Origin: Saprospiraceae bacterium
GTDB lineage: Bacteria; Bacteroidota; Bacteroidia; Chitinophagales; Saprospiraceae
Assembly: GCA_016715965.1 (NCBI GenBank)
Contig: JADJXG010000001.1
Coordinates: forward strand, 3,229,501-3,293,500
Direction: 5' to 3'
DNA: 64,000 nt
Position 1 is the first letter of the stretch. Every line of letters starts with the position of its first letter. The notes beneath the pieces were generated by a model. The model saw only the letters and a list, made by a program, of their open reading frames with translations, was not told the DNA's origin and ran no database searches. The translations under genes were made by a program, and so were the position numbers. Positions 44,992-53,152 of the stretch are shown here, in pieces.

Positions 44992-46232
44992 AAATAGCTT
45001 CATTCTCCGTTTTTATCCTGTTCAGTTTCCAATTTGTCTTCGCCCAGAGTTCAACGCTTTTTAATTCAGAAGCAGTTTTAGATTTAGATGATCGCTCCAA
45101 TATACAATTGTATTTAGGTGGAATGACCGGATCAAAAACTTTGACCAATCAATTTGGCAAAAATTTTTTCATAGGAAGCAAATTAGACAAAGACCTAATC
45201 AACAATCAGTATCGCAAATTGGAAAATAATAATCAACTGTGCTACATTGTACCGGCTTATTTGCGCTTTAACCTATACAACTCAAATTTTAAGTATTTTA
45301 ACTCATTAAGGCTTGAATTCGCTTCCATGTATTATAATGACATCACATTTGATAAGAATTTGTTTGGCCTATATTTTTTAGGTAACAAACCATTTCTAAA
45401 CACTACTTTGGGAATATCAGCCACATCGACCAATTACACTTACCATGTTCTCAAATTAGGATCAGCATACAGGAAAGGCATCTTTGAAGTTAAGTACAAT
45501 CTTGGTTTAGTCTCCGGTCAAAATCTGGCAACGAATGAAATTGTAAATAGTCGAGTTACAACTTCCGGATTAGGAGAAAGTATTGATTTAAATTTAAATT
45601 ATCAATCGACTCACTTAACCAACGGATTAAACAAAAGTAATTTGTTTAATGGAATTGGAGTTGCGCTGGATCTTGGTCTAAGTTTAAAATATGCCAACGG
45701 AAACTTTGTCTCCCTTGAAATCAATGACTTTGGAAAAATATACTGGGATAATACAATTTCCAGAACATCCCTTGATACTCATTACATTTTCGAAGGCGTG
45801 GAGGTAGCAGGCTTTTTTGATTCACTTTATTTTGACATTGGAAGTTCCGAAAATTTGCGCGACAAATTCATTTCAAGAAAAAATCTAAGTCAACATCAAA
45901 CCATTCTTCCATATAGCATTAATATTTTCGCACATTATCATTGGAAGAATAAAAAAATTTATTCAAACATCAATTGTAGAGTATATCCTGAATCTTTCTT
46001 CGTAGGAAGCGTGGACGTAGAAACTTATTATAAATACAACAAGCACATTAATGCTGGAGTAATCATAGGAACTGGGTGGAACCAAATGATTTACGGCGGG
46101 GTTGGCCTTCATGGTTATATTGGACGATCCAATATTTACTTCATAAGATTCAATTCAATGGTCAATGCCTTTTATAACAATTCTCCACTTGGTCCAGTTG
46201 GGGAACTCAGATATGTTAGAATTCTGAAATAA
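44988..46232 (+). CDS. probable outer-membrane beta-barrel protein (DUF5723-like)
   Basis: A 414-residue protein with a signal peptide (about residues 1-19, ending FAQ), followed by alternating hydrophobic and polar strands with many Tyr/Asn/Phe and a C-terminus ending in an aromatic strand. This is the look of an outer-membrane barrel. Layout and size resemble DUF5723 proteins of Bacteroidota, but that match is from memory of the general pattern. It overlaps the upstream lipoprotein by ATGA, which suggests a two-component envelope complex. Downstream it is convergent with a methyltransferase gene. Confidence 0.75.
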   Translation: MKIASFSVFILFSFQFVFAQSSTLFNSEAVLDLDDRSNIQLYLGGMTGSKTLTNQFGKNFFIGSKLDKDLINNQYRKLENNNQLCYIVPAYLRFNLYNSNFKYFNSLRLEFASMYYNDITFDKNLFGLYFLGNKPFLNTTLGISATSTNYTYHVLKLGSAYRKGIFEVKYNLGLVSGQNLATNEIVNSRVTTSGLGESIDLNLNYQSTHLTNGLNKSNLFNGIGVALDLGLSLKYANGNFVSLEINDFGKIYWDNTISRTSLDTHYIFEGVEVAGFFDSLYFDIGSSENLRDKFISRKNLSQHQTILPYSINIFAHYHWKNKKIYSNINCRVYPESFFVGSVDVETYYKYNKHINAGVIIGTGWNQMIYGGVGLHGYIGRSNIYFIRFNSMVNAFYNNSPLGPVGELRYVRILK

Positions 46233-46240
46233 ACTAAATT

Positions 46241-47008
46241 TTATTTAGTACCAATAAAAAATAAATCCAAACACTTATCATCGCAACTAAGCAGTTTAAA
46301 GTCGTTGATTCCAATTCTCTTAGTCAATTCTGAATTTGCCTTTGCCAATTTTTTTCGATTCATGCGATTCAATAGATCATAAGGAATTTTAAGCATAAAT
46401 CTAGGAAGTTTGTATTGAAGATTGAAAAGATCAAAGCGTGTGATTTTCCGAATTTGTTTTTTATTTTCTTCAATGTACTCATTGACTAATTTCGAACCAT
46501 AGGTACCTTTTGTTTCAACTTTACAAAAACCTTGACCTATCATCAGATGGTATAACCCTTCTGGAGTATATTCTCTTACATGCCACGGATTCCTTGTCAG
46601 ACTTTGCGATATATTGGGAGTAGTAATCAGCGCTTTTCCACCAGGTTTTAGAACCCGGACAATTTCCTTCAAAAAAAGTCCATCATTTTCAATATGTTCA
46701 ATGACCTGAAAGCTTACTACAAAATCAAATTGATTATCTTCAAAAGCATCCAATGGTGGAATGGTCATTTGTTTAAAATTGACATTCGGATATTTTGAAA
46801 AATCAATCCCACAATCAAATTTATCAATCGTTGTTAATTGTTCACAATGACTGGCCATCCATTCAACTCCCAATCCAGAGCCAGTGCCTATTTCCAATAC
46901 GGCCCCCGATAAATATTCCTTTGCTACATGGTAAGCAAACATGCATCTTTGAAACACATAATTATCCATTAGATTTTCCCCTGACACTCGTTCTGCGGTC
47001 TCTGACAT
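46241..47008 (-). CDS. class I SAM-dependent methyltransferase
   Basis: A 255-residue protein with the SAM-binding motif I VLEIGTGSGLGVEWM (about residues 39-53), motif II ending near TTIDKFDCG, and the DFVVSFQVIEHIEND segment typical of ubiquinone/small-molecule-type methyltransferases (Methyltransf_11/25 folds). The C-terminal part (KKQIRKITRFDLFNLQYKLP) is long and basic. It follows the second methyltransferase by four bases on the same strand, so the pair is an operon. Substrate unknown; glycan, lipid or O-antigen-type substrates are common for such pairs. Confidence 0.85.
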   Translation of the reverse strand: MSETAERVSGENLMDNYVFQRCMFAYHVAKEYLSGAVLEIGTGSGLGVEWMASHCEQLTTIDKFDCGIDFSKYPNVNFKQMTIPPLDAFEDNQFDFVVSFQVIEHIENDGLFLKEIVRVLKPGGKALITTPNISQSLTRNPWHVREYTPEGLYHLMIGQGFCKVETKGTYGSKLVNEYIEENKKQIRKITRFDLFNLQYKLPRFMLKIPYDLLNRMNRKKLAKANSELTKRIGINDFKLLSCDDKCLDLFFIGTK

Positions 47009-47012
47009 TGAG

Positions 47013-47921
47013 TTAAACTTTTGAAATTACATAAATTAATGAACTGCTTTTTCGGTTGTCGAACAAACTTAAAACTTGCCCAATGAATCCAACAATAATG
47101 CCTTTTATAAAATAGAATCCACTCTTTAAATTTTTTTCACTTAACATACTTACATAATAACCGTCCATCGGCATCGACTTAATTTGAATAATTTTCAAAT
47201 TGTGTGTAAGTAATAAGCGCTCGAGAGATCCAATATTGAAATGCCATAAATGTCTTGGAACATCCCATCCTGCCCAAAATCTCTGATAATGTTTTGCATC
47301 ATAAGACTGTGAATTAGGAACGGCCACCACCAATATGCCATCATCAAATAACAAGTTTCCTATTTTATCTAAAATAATTGGCAAATCATATACATGTTCT
47401 AGCACATGCCACATGGTGATTGCATTGAACTTTTCCGCAGAAGGAAAATTGTCTAAATACTCTGGTGATTGTACTTCTAACCCAAATTTTTCTTTACAAT
47501 ATGCTCTTGCCTGATCACTTATTTCAATTCCTGATACTTCCCAATTGTTTTGAAGAAGTTCATTCATAAAATACCCTGTGCCAGAACCGATATCAAGTGC
47601 TTTTCTTCCTTTAGTCCATCTTTCCAATAGCCGTCTCTTTCTCCCAAGCATAATGGATCTCACAAAATGGTATAAATAATTGAACAAACCTTTTCTAGAA
47701 TCAGTATGAGAAATGTATTGATCGCTTTTATAATAAAACCCTGCATCCATTTCATGAGGAGGATTGCGCGTAAATTTTAAATTGCATTGATTGCACTCTG
47801 CTATGGTAAAAGATTCTAAGCTGAAATTAAAGTCCATCGTTTCTAAAATATTGTCAACCTCCAAACTATTGCAGATGGGACAAACGAGATGATTGAGCTT
47901 GTGGGCGCTTACTTTGATCAT
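47013..47921 (-). CDS. class I SAM-dependent methyltransferase with N-terminal zinc-finger-like motif
   Basis: A 302-residue protein. Residues about 13-50 hold two CxxC pairs (VCPIC and ECNQC), a probable structural zinc site often seen in sugar or polyketide C-methyltransferase-like proteins. The SAM domain has motif I ALDIGSGTGYFMNELL (about residues 110-125) and the HVLEHVYDLP segment. The C-terminal part (VPNSQSYDAKHYQRFWAGWDVPRHLWHFN) matches the Methyltransf_23-type pattern, and a hydrophobic stretch lies near the end. It is cotranscribed with the downstream methyltransferase (gap of four bases). Substrate unknown. Confidence 0.85.
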   Translation of the reverse strand: MIKVSAHKLNHLVCPICNSLEVDNILETMDFNFSLESFTIAECNQCNLKFTRNPPHEMDAGFYYKSDQYISHTDSRKGLFNYLYHFVRSIMLGRKRRLLERWTKGRKALDIGSGTGYFMNELLQNNWEVSGIEISDQARAYCKEKFGLEVQSPEYLDNFPSAEKFNAITMWHVLEHVYDLPIILDKIGNLLFDDGILVVAVPNSQSYDAKHYQRFWAGWDVPRHLWHFNIGSLERLLLTHNLKIIQIKSMPMDGYYVSMLSEKNLKSGFYFIKGIIVGFIGQVLSLFDNRKSSSLIYVISKV

Positions 47922-47986
47922 ATTAGAACACTTCTGAAAGTTTTAATTCATTTTGCAACTTTCTTGATAAGCCAAAACTTGGACAC

Positions 47987-49783
47987 TTAATTTGCAATGG
48001 CTATAATTTTAATTTCAACGCGTTGATTTCGAAGACGACCGGCGACAGTGTCGTTGGAAGCGATAGGTTCTCTCTTTCCATATCCTCGATGTGAAATTTG
48101 TTCGAAAGGTATCCCATTGTTGTATAAATAATCAGCCACATTTTTTGCACGAGCGGCAGACAGTCGATCGCAATATTCATGTGGAGGAATTCCATTGGTG
48201 TGTCCTCCAATTTCTATACTTACATCTTTATTTTTCAATAAGAACTGATAAATTTCATCCAGTACAGGAAATGACTCTTCAGAAACGATGGCAGAATCCG
48301 CTGTAAAATAAAGTTGGTTAATTCTCAAAGTCTGTCCAACAGCCAATTTCGTTCGATCAAGGTCTGGAATAGCCTTCGGTGATTCGATATAAACTTCCGT
48401 AGATTGATAACATTGGTTTTGATCATATATTTTTACCACATGTTTTCCGGCAGAAAGATTGGTCCCATTTGTTCCTGTCCGTCCATTGTCCCAAATAATT
48501 CGATAGGGTGGTGTGCCTCCCTCAACCTGTATAACAGCCTTGCCATCCTTTGTATTGAGTTCGCTCACTCTGGTTTTTGAAACCACAGTTGATTTTATTT
48601 CCTTAGGCTGTCTGACAGAAACTGAAGTAATGTAACTTTCCCCTTCTGCATCAGTTATGGTTACAGTATACTCACCTGCACCAACACTATCTATTTTATT
48701 TCCATTTAGTCCTGGAATATTCCATTGAAAACTATAGGGAGTTTTCCCTCCCTTTGCAATTACAGTGATGGTAGAGGATTTTTCTCCTGGACATTTCAAC
48801 TCCCCTCTGGCATACGCCACTGCTGTCAATTGAGAAACACCTTCAAGAGATACATCCACTCTAAACATACCTCGATCTGCTGTACCTACCCAGAGGTCAT
48901 CATTTCTGTCACAAGACAAGGATAGTGTTTGAGAAGAAATAAATCCATAGTCTTTGTCAATGGGAGTACTTTGATCTGTGTATGGATTAAACTGAACCAA
49001 TATCTCAGACGCGATGTAAATATTTCCTTTGCTATCTGAAACAATTGACCTAACCGGACCTTGGCTTAAGCCCCTTTTTACGGCGGCATCCTGCCAACGG
49101 TCACGACCCTCCTCCTTGTAAATGAGCCACATTTTTTTTTCAGCCAATAACCATATTCCTTCACTTGTAGAAACTGCTCCGTTGATTTTATTCTCTTTTT
49201 CAAAATGACTCCAAGATTTATCTTTGATAATTACAACACCCTCATTTGTTCCTACCCATAGCCTTCCTTCCGAGTCAGGGAACAATGAGTTAATTTGATT
49301 GGATTTGAGTTTGGAATTATTTGAAGTGTAGTGGTTTAAAATTTTTATCTGATCATCAGAAACTCTAAACAAACCGTTACTCGAACCTACCCAAATATCA
49401 CCTTTATAATAACTTAAACAAGTCACCTGAACCCCTTTCACTTGAATGTCAATTTGATGATAAGGGTCAAGACTTTTGATCTGTTGATTTCGATTGGCGT
49501 ACCAAATAACTCCTTTTTTATCTTCAGTGATTGCCAAAATACTATCGTTAGAAAACTTTTCTGGCTCCAAATCCAAACCGATCACCCTATACAGGCCTCT
49601 ATCGGTGCCTAGCCACTTGTAATTGTTTCTGTCAATACAAATAGCGCGAACGGCTTCATCCTGGTCAAATTTTGTATAATTTTCAACAGTGATTGTTTGG
49701 ATGGATTCTTGTGCAAAGGCCTCATAAAACACAACCAAAGAAAATAGAATTAATACACTGAATTTCATAGCTTTAGCTCTCAA
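47987..49783 (-). CDS. OmpA-family protein with beta-propeller and SprB-like repeats
   Basis: A 598-residue secreted or outer-membrane-associated protein. Signal peptide about 1-24 (ends AFAQ). Residues about 30-320 contain repeated two-component-regulator-type propeller blades (KWLGTDRGLYR, DIWVGSSNGLFRV, RLWVGTNEGVVII, DLWVGTADRGMFRV). Residues about 330-480 hold two SprB-like repeats (TPYSFQWNIPG, PPYRIIWDNG). The C-terminus (about 490-598) is an OmpA/MotB peptidoglycan-binding domain with GGHTNGIPPHEYCDRLSAAR and RGYGKREPIASN. Such OmpA domains bind peptidoglycan non-covalently. The propeller-SprB-OmpA combination suggests a surface protein tied to the cell wall; the role is unknown. A TACTTTCG-like box lies upstream of the start. 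Confidence 0.88.
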   Translation of the reverse strand: MRAKAMKFSVLILFSLVVFYEAFAQESIQTITVENYTKFDQDEAVRAICIDRNNYKWLGTDRGLYRVIGLDLEPEKFSNDSILAITEDKKGVIWYANRNQQIKSLDPYHQIDIQVKGVQVTCLSYYKGDIWVGSSNGLFRVSDDQIKILNHYTSNNSKLKSNQINSLFPDSEGRLWVGTNEGVVIIKDKSWSHFEKENKINGAVSTSEGIWLLAEKKMWLIYKEEGRDRWQDAAVKRGLSQGPVRSIVSDSKGNIYIASEILVQFNPYTDQSTPIDKDYGFISSQTLSLSCDRNDDLWVGTADRGMFRVDVSLEGVSQLTAVAYARGELKCPGEKSSTITVIAKGGKTPYSFQWNIPGLNGNKIDSVGAGEYTVTITDAEGESYITSVSVRQPKEIKSTVVSKTRVSELNTKDGKAVIQVEGGTPPYRIIWDNGRTGTNGTNLSAGKHVVKIYDQNQCYQSTEVYIESPKAIPDLDRTKLAVGQTLRINQLYFTADSAIVSEESFPVLDEIYQFLLKNKDVSIEIGGHTNGIPPHEYCDRLSAARAKNVADYLYNNGIPFEQISHRGYGKREPIASNDTVAGRLRNQRVEIKIIAIAN

Positions 49784-49863
49784 TATACATCATTTAACGA
49801 AAGTAGCTGAAATTTAGTTTTACCCATACGTTAAATTTCAAGTTTACATCCAAAATCTTAAAA

Positions 49864-49894
49864 TAAAAAAGGCCCAATCCAATAGAAACGGGCC
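49864..49894 (-). terminator. intrinsic terminator of the LysM gene
   Basis: Read on the minus strand: GGCCC, a loop of 14 bases, GGGCC, then six Ts. It lies 28 bases beyond the LysM gene stop, in the correct orientation. Confidence 0.8.
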
Positions 49895-49921
49895 AATGTT
49901 GCTAATTTATGTAGTCTTATT

Positions 49922-50299
49922 TTAATTGGGAATAATTAATTCTTGTCCAGGATGAATCAGATCAGGATTCTTTAGAATATCTGTATTAGCCTCAAATATT
50001 TTCTTGTATTTGTTCGCATCTTTGTAATACTTCTTTGCAATTAAGCTAAGACTCTCTCCCTTTGCGACAGTATGCTTTGTATAGTAAGAGGTGTTGCTCA
50101 CTTTAATATCGGCCATTAAATCAGATGGATTTTCTCCACCAATCTCTTTAATTTTATCCCAAAGCTGATCTTTTTCATATTGGGTCTTTGCAACCCCTCC
50201 GATTTTGAGTACACCATTGACTTCTTCTACACTTCCTTCTTGAATTCCAAAGGCCAAACCCAAATCTAACACTGCTTTGTACTTGTTTTGAAGACTCAT
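49922..50299 (-). CDS. LysM protein, BON-LysM layout (YgaU/Kbp-like)
   Basis: A 125-residue protein without an evident signal peptide. Residues about 10-60 look like a small BON-type domain (VEEVNGVLKIGGVAKTQYEKDQL), and residues about 75-124 are a LysM domain (HTVAKGESLSLIAKKYYKD ... NPDLIHPGQELIIP). This matches the layout of E. coli YgaU/Kbp, a potassium-binding protein; whether this homologue binds potassium or glycan is not shown. It ends before a good terminator and is probably monocistronic. Its neighbours are envelope genes. Confidence 0.85.
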   Translation of the reverse strand: MSLQNKYKAVLDLGLAFGIQEGSVEEVNGVLKIGGVAKTQYEKDQLWDKIKEIGGENPSDLMADIKVSNTSYYTKHTVAKGESLSLIAKKYYKDANKYKKIFEANTDILKNPDLIHPGQELIIPN

Positions 50300-50439
50300 A
50301 ATTCTTTAATTTTTTGGTTATAAATACAAGCTTAACATTTTTATAGATAGATTTGTTTAAAGTCTTTTTCGGTCTCCAACAAATTGGATTCTACCTTCAT
50401 TTTTAAATCCAAATTTTAGATCATCTAATTGAATGTCAT

Positions 50440-52107
50440 TTATTTATGAAATAGTTCTTTCATGAGTTTTTGATCGTGTAGATATATATCGTCTCTAAAA
50501 TGCAAGTTTCCGTATGAATCAACCCATGCCGTAAAATAACAAATAAAGACTTTTACGGGCACAGGTAGATTAACCCATGTCTCCTTCTCTTGATTGGAAA
50601 GATCGGCAAGCAATTTTGAGGTGTATTTTGGATTTTTCCTCAACAAATAGTTGGCTAATTTCATGGGTTCTGAAACCCTGATGCATCCATGGCTAAAATC
50701 TCTCCTATTTTGAGAAAAATAGGTTTTTGCAGGAGTATCGTGCAAGTAAATACTATAGGAATTTGGGAATAGAAATTTCACTTTTCCGAGTGCATTTTGT
50801 CGTCCGGGTCTTTGCCTAATGGTATAAGGTATGGTCGATTTAAATTTTGACCAATCGATACCCTTTGAAGAAATAATTTTATTGCCGGAAAGCAATTCCA
50901 TGTTATTTTGCTCAAGGTATTTACTATTTCTCTTGAGCTTGGGGAGAATTTCTTTTATAGCGATACTTTGTGGTACTACCCAATACGGACTAAAAACAAT
51001 ATATGCAAGATCACCTGCAAAAATATTGGTTTGATGAATTGTCTTACCTACAACAACAGGACAACTCCATTGCAATCTTGCATCATGATAAACAAATAAA
51101 TTGAAATCAGGTATATTTACCAACAAAAATTCATTGGGAATCGTATCAGGTAACCACCTCAAGCGTTCCAGATTAATGATGATTTTTTCTAAATAATAAT
51201 TGGTATTCTTTATAGCAGCGTTCAAAGTGAATGAATCGATTATTCCCGTTCTTACCAAACCATGCCGAAATTGGAATTTTTCCAAGCCTGTCTTAAGCAA
51301 CTCAAATGAAAATGAATAATCGGGACATTCAATATCACCAAGCAATTTTAAAAAAGCGAACCAATGTAAATTGAGATCTTGGGTTTCTTCCAAGTTAATA
51401 TTTTTGTCATGTTGCATGAGAATTCTTAAACTGTCGATTTTTCCAGCTTTCGCATATAGCTTTATCAGATTATTTTTAAGTTCCCGATAATAATAATTGA
51501 TGGGTTCATATTTCGCTAGATCTGCCCTTCCTTCAACCATTGCATCCAAAAACAAACCAAGATCCTTTTTCTTTCTTGGAATATACCATTCCAGATCCTT
51601 TGGATCTTTTTCCATTCCTTTATAATACTTAAACGCATAGGAGAAATACGCGGCAGTCAATCCTATTTCCATCTGAAAAATCAATTCAGGGTTTTTCGTA
51701 AAGCTATTAGAATCAATGATAAATTGCTCAATGATTAGATCCGTGTTAAACAATGAGAGTGTTGAATCATTAAAAATAGTTTTGTACTCTTTGACCAAAT
51801 GAATAAAACTCAAAGCTGATTCTGAGATCCCATCTTCAGTATACCAGGCCAATTGAAAATCTCTTCGAATGTAAAAGGAAAACAAATCATCCACGATTGA
51901 ATTGCTGACACATTGGGTATTTAAAAATTTTGCAATCTCAAAACTGTCCAAATGAAAATGGGTAAATCTGATCTTACTATAAACAGTGCTATCTGAAGGA
52001 ATCGCATAATTGTCCTTAGAATTCTTGCAACCCTGATGGATAAATAAATTCATCTGGATGGCAGCAAGAAGGAAAATTATACGAATAAATGGTGTGCCGC
52101 GGCTCAT
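50440..52107 (-). CDS. L,D-transpeptidase (YkuD domain, YcbB-type long form), lipoprotein
   Basis: A 555-residue protein with an N-terminal hydrophobic segment and a lipobox-like IHQGC at about residues 23-27, so likely membrane-anchored. The middle part is a long helical scaffold, as in YcbB-like L,D-transpeptidases. The YkuD domain has the catalytic motif SHGCIRVSEP together with YLHDTPAKTYFSQNRRDFSHGC; the Cys in HGC is the nucleophile. These enzymes make 3-3 crosslinks in peptidoglycan or attach proteins to it. It is adjacent to a second, unrelated L,D-transpeptidase on the same strand, with a gap of about 35 bp. Confidence 0.88.
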   Translation of the reverse strand: MSRGTPFIRIIFLLAAIQMNLFIHQGCKNSKDNYAIPSDSTVYSKIRFTHFHLDSFEIAKFLNTQCVSNSIVDDLFSFYIRRDFQLAWYTEDGISESALSFIHLVKEYKTIFNDSTLSLFNTDLIIEQFIIDSNSFTKNPELIFQMEIGLTAAYFSYAFKYYKGMEKDPKDLEWYIPRKKKDLGLFLDAMVEGRADLAKYEPINYYYRELKNNLIKLYAKAGKIDSLRILMQHDKNINLEETQDLNLHWFAFLKLLGDIECPDYSFSFELLKTGLEKFQFRHGLVRTGIIDSFTLNAAIKNTNYYLEKIIINLERLRWLPDTIPNEFLLVNIPDFNLFVYHDARLQWSCPVVVGKTIHQTNIFAGDLAYIVFSPYWVVPQSIAIKEILPKLKRNSKYLEQNNMELLSGNKIISSKGIDWSKFKSTIPYTIRQRPGRQNALGKVKFLFPNSYSIYLHDTPAKTYFSQNRRDFSHGCIRVSEPMKLANYLLRKNPKYTSKLLADLSNQEKETWVNLPVPVKVFICYFTAWVDSYGNLHFRDDIYLHDQKLMKELFHK

Positions 52108-52142
52108 TCCATTTTATTAAAAACTAAGAAAAATACAAGTAA

Positions 52143-52850
52143 TCAGGATCTGGAATTTGCAGATGAATTGCCATGAATATAAAGCAAAGCGCCATCTTTC
52201 AAAAGGGGAATAATATTTTGCAATACTTTGGCAGGTACAGCAGGACATCCATGACTTCTCCCCAAACGTCCATTTTTCTTGACAAAATGATCACTGACAT
52301 AATCTGCAGAATGAATTATGATCTCTCTCTTTCTGGCTTGATCATTCAATCCTTTTTCAAGGCCTTCTAAAAGCAATGCATCTCCATGTTTGGGGCTCTT
52401 GATTTTTTGTCCTATTTGAAAAAATCCCAAACTACTTTTGTATGAATTCATTTGGTTTGAAAAAGATGTCGCCATTAATTCCCCGGAGTTTCGTCCATGA
52501 GCAACCAATGATTTTGCCAATAATTTCATCTTTTGTAAATCAACAATGAAAAGACGCTCTGCAGTTGATGGTTTAGTAAAATCGCAAATTGCAATAATTT
52601 TTTTTGCGGGTCTAAATAGGTCTACTCCATCAATTGCTTTCTTAAACACTTCAAAATCAACCTTACCATCTAAATTGCAATTGGCGAAACAAATTCTGGC
52701 AATATCATTACTCGTAGACTCAGTTTGTTCTAAATCTGGACAATGTTCTGGTATGCTACATGTACCAGAACTTCCTTTGTAAAATACAAAAGCAATGCTC
52801 CAGGTGATTAGCATAAGTAAAAGCAAAATAATTATACGAGCTTGAACCAA
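52143..52850 (-). CDS. murein L,D-transpeptidase catalytic domain protein (YkuD_2 type)
   Basis: A 235-residue protein with an N-terminal membrane anchor or signal (about residues 5-24). The YkuD_2-type catalytic segment GRLGRSHGCPAVPAKVLQNI contains the His-Gly-Cys nucleophile motif, preceded by IIHSADYVSDHFVKKNG. This family is separate from classical YkuD and is often annotated as murein L,D-transpeptidase catalytic domain. It lies upstream of the YcbB-type gene and just after tRNA-Ala on the same strand. Two L,D-transpeptidases side by side suggest a locally active 3-3 crosslinking system; partner substrates are unknown. Confidence 0.85.
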   Translation of the reverse strand: MVQARIIILLLLMLITWSIAFVFYKGSSGTCSIPEHCPDLEQTESTSNDIARICFANCNLDGKVDFEVFKKAIDGVDLFRPAKKIIAICDFTKPSTAERLFIVDLQKMKLLAKSLVAHGRNSGELMATSFSNQMNSYKSSLGFFQIGQKIKSPKHGDALLLEGLEKGLNDQARKREIIIHSADYVSDHFVKKNGRLGRSHGCPAVPAKVLQNIIPLLKDGALLYIHGNSSANSRS

Positions 52851-52879
52851 CTTTTAACCATTCATTGTTAAAAAAAAAG

Positions 52880-52953
<74 letters not shown>

Positions 52954-53081
52954 TTTTATTAGAACCGGCCCCAATAAAACTTTTTAAATTGGATAGTGCC
53001 TAAAAATAAAACGCTGCAAAAGTAATAAATATAAAGATCTTAGACTATAAATTCACATTCTCTTGGATCTTTGATGGATAA

Positions 53082-53121
53082 AGCAAAGCCATAATAGTCA
53101 GATCACTATTATGGCTTTGCT
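53082..53121 (-). terminator. 17-bp perfect hairpin behind dnaK
   Basis: AGCAAAGCCATAATAGT (53082-53098) is the exact reverse complement of 53105-53121, with a 6-base loop. It lies 31 bases past the dnaK stop. There is no strong T run on the minus strand, so it may stabilise the 3' end rather than act as a classical terminator. Confidence 0.6.
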
Positions 53122-53152
53122 GAATTCAGTTATTTTGTAACAAACTTTTACT

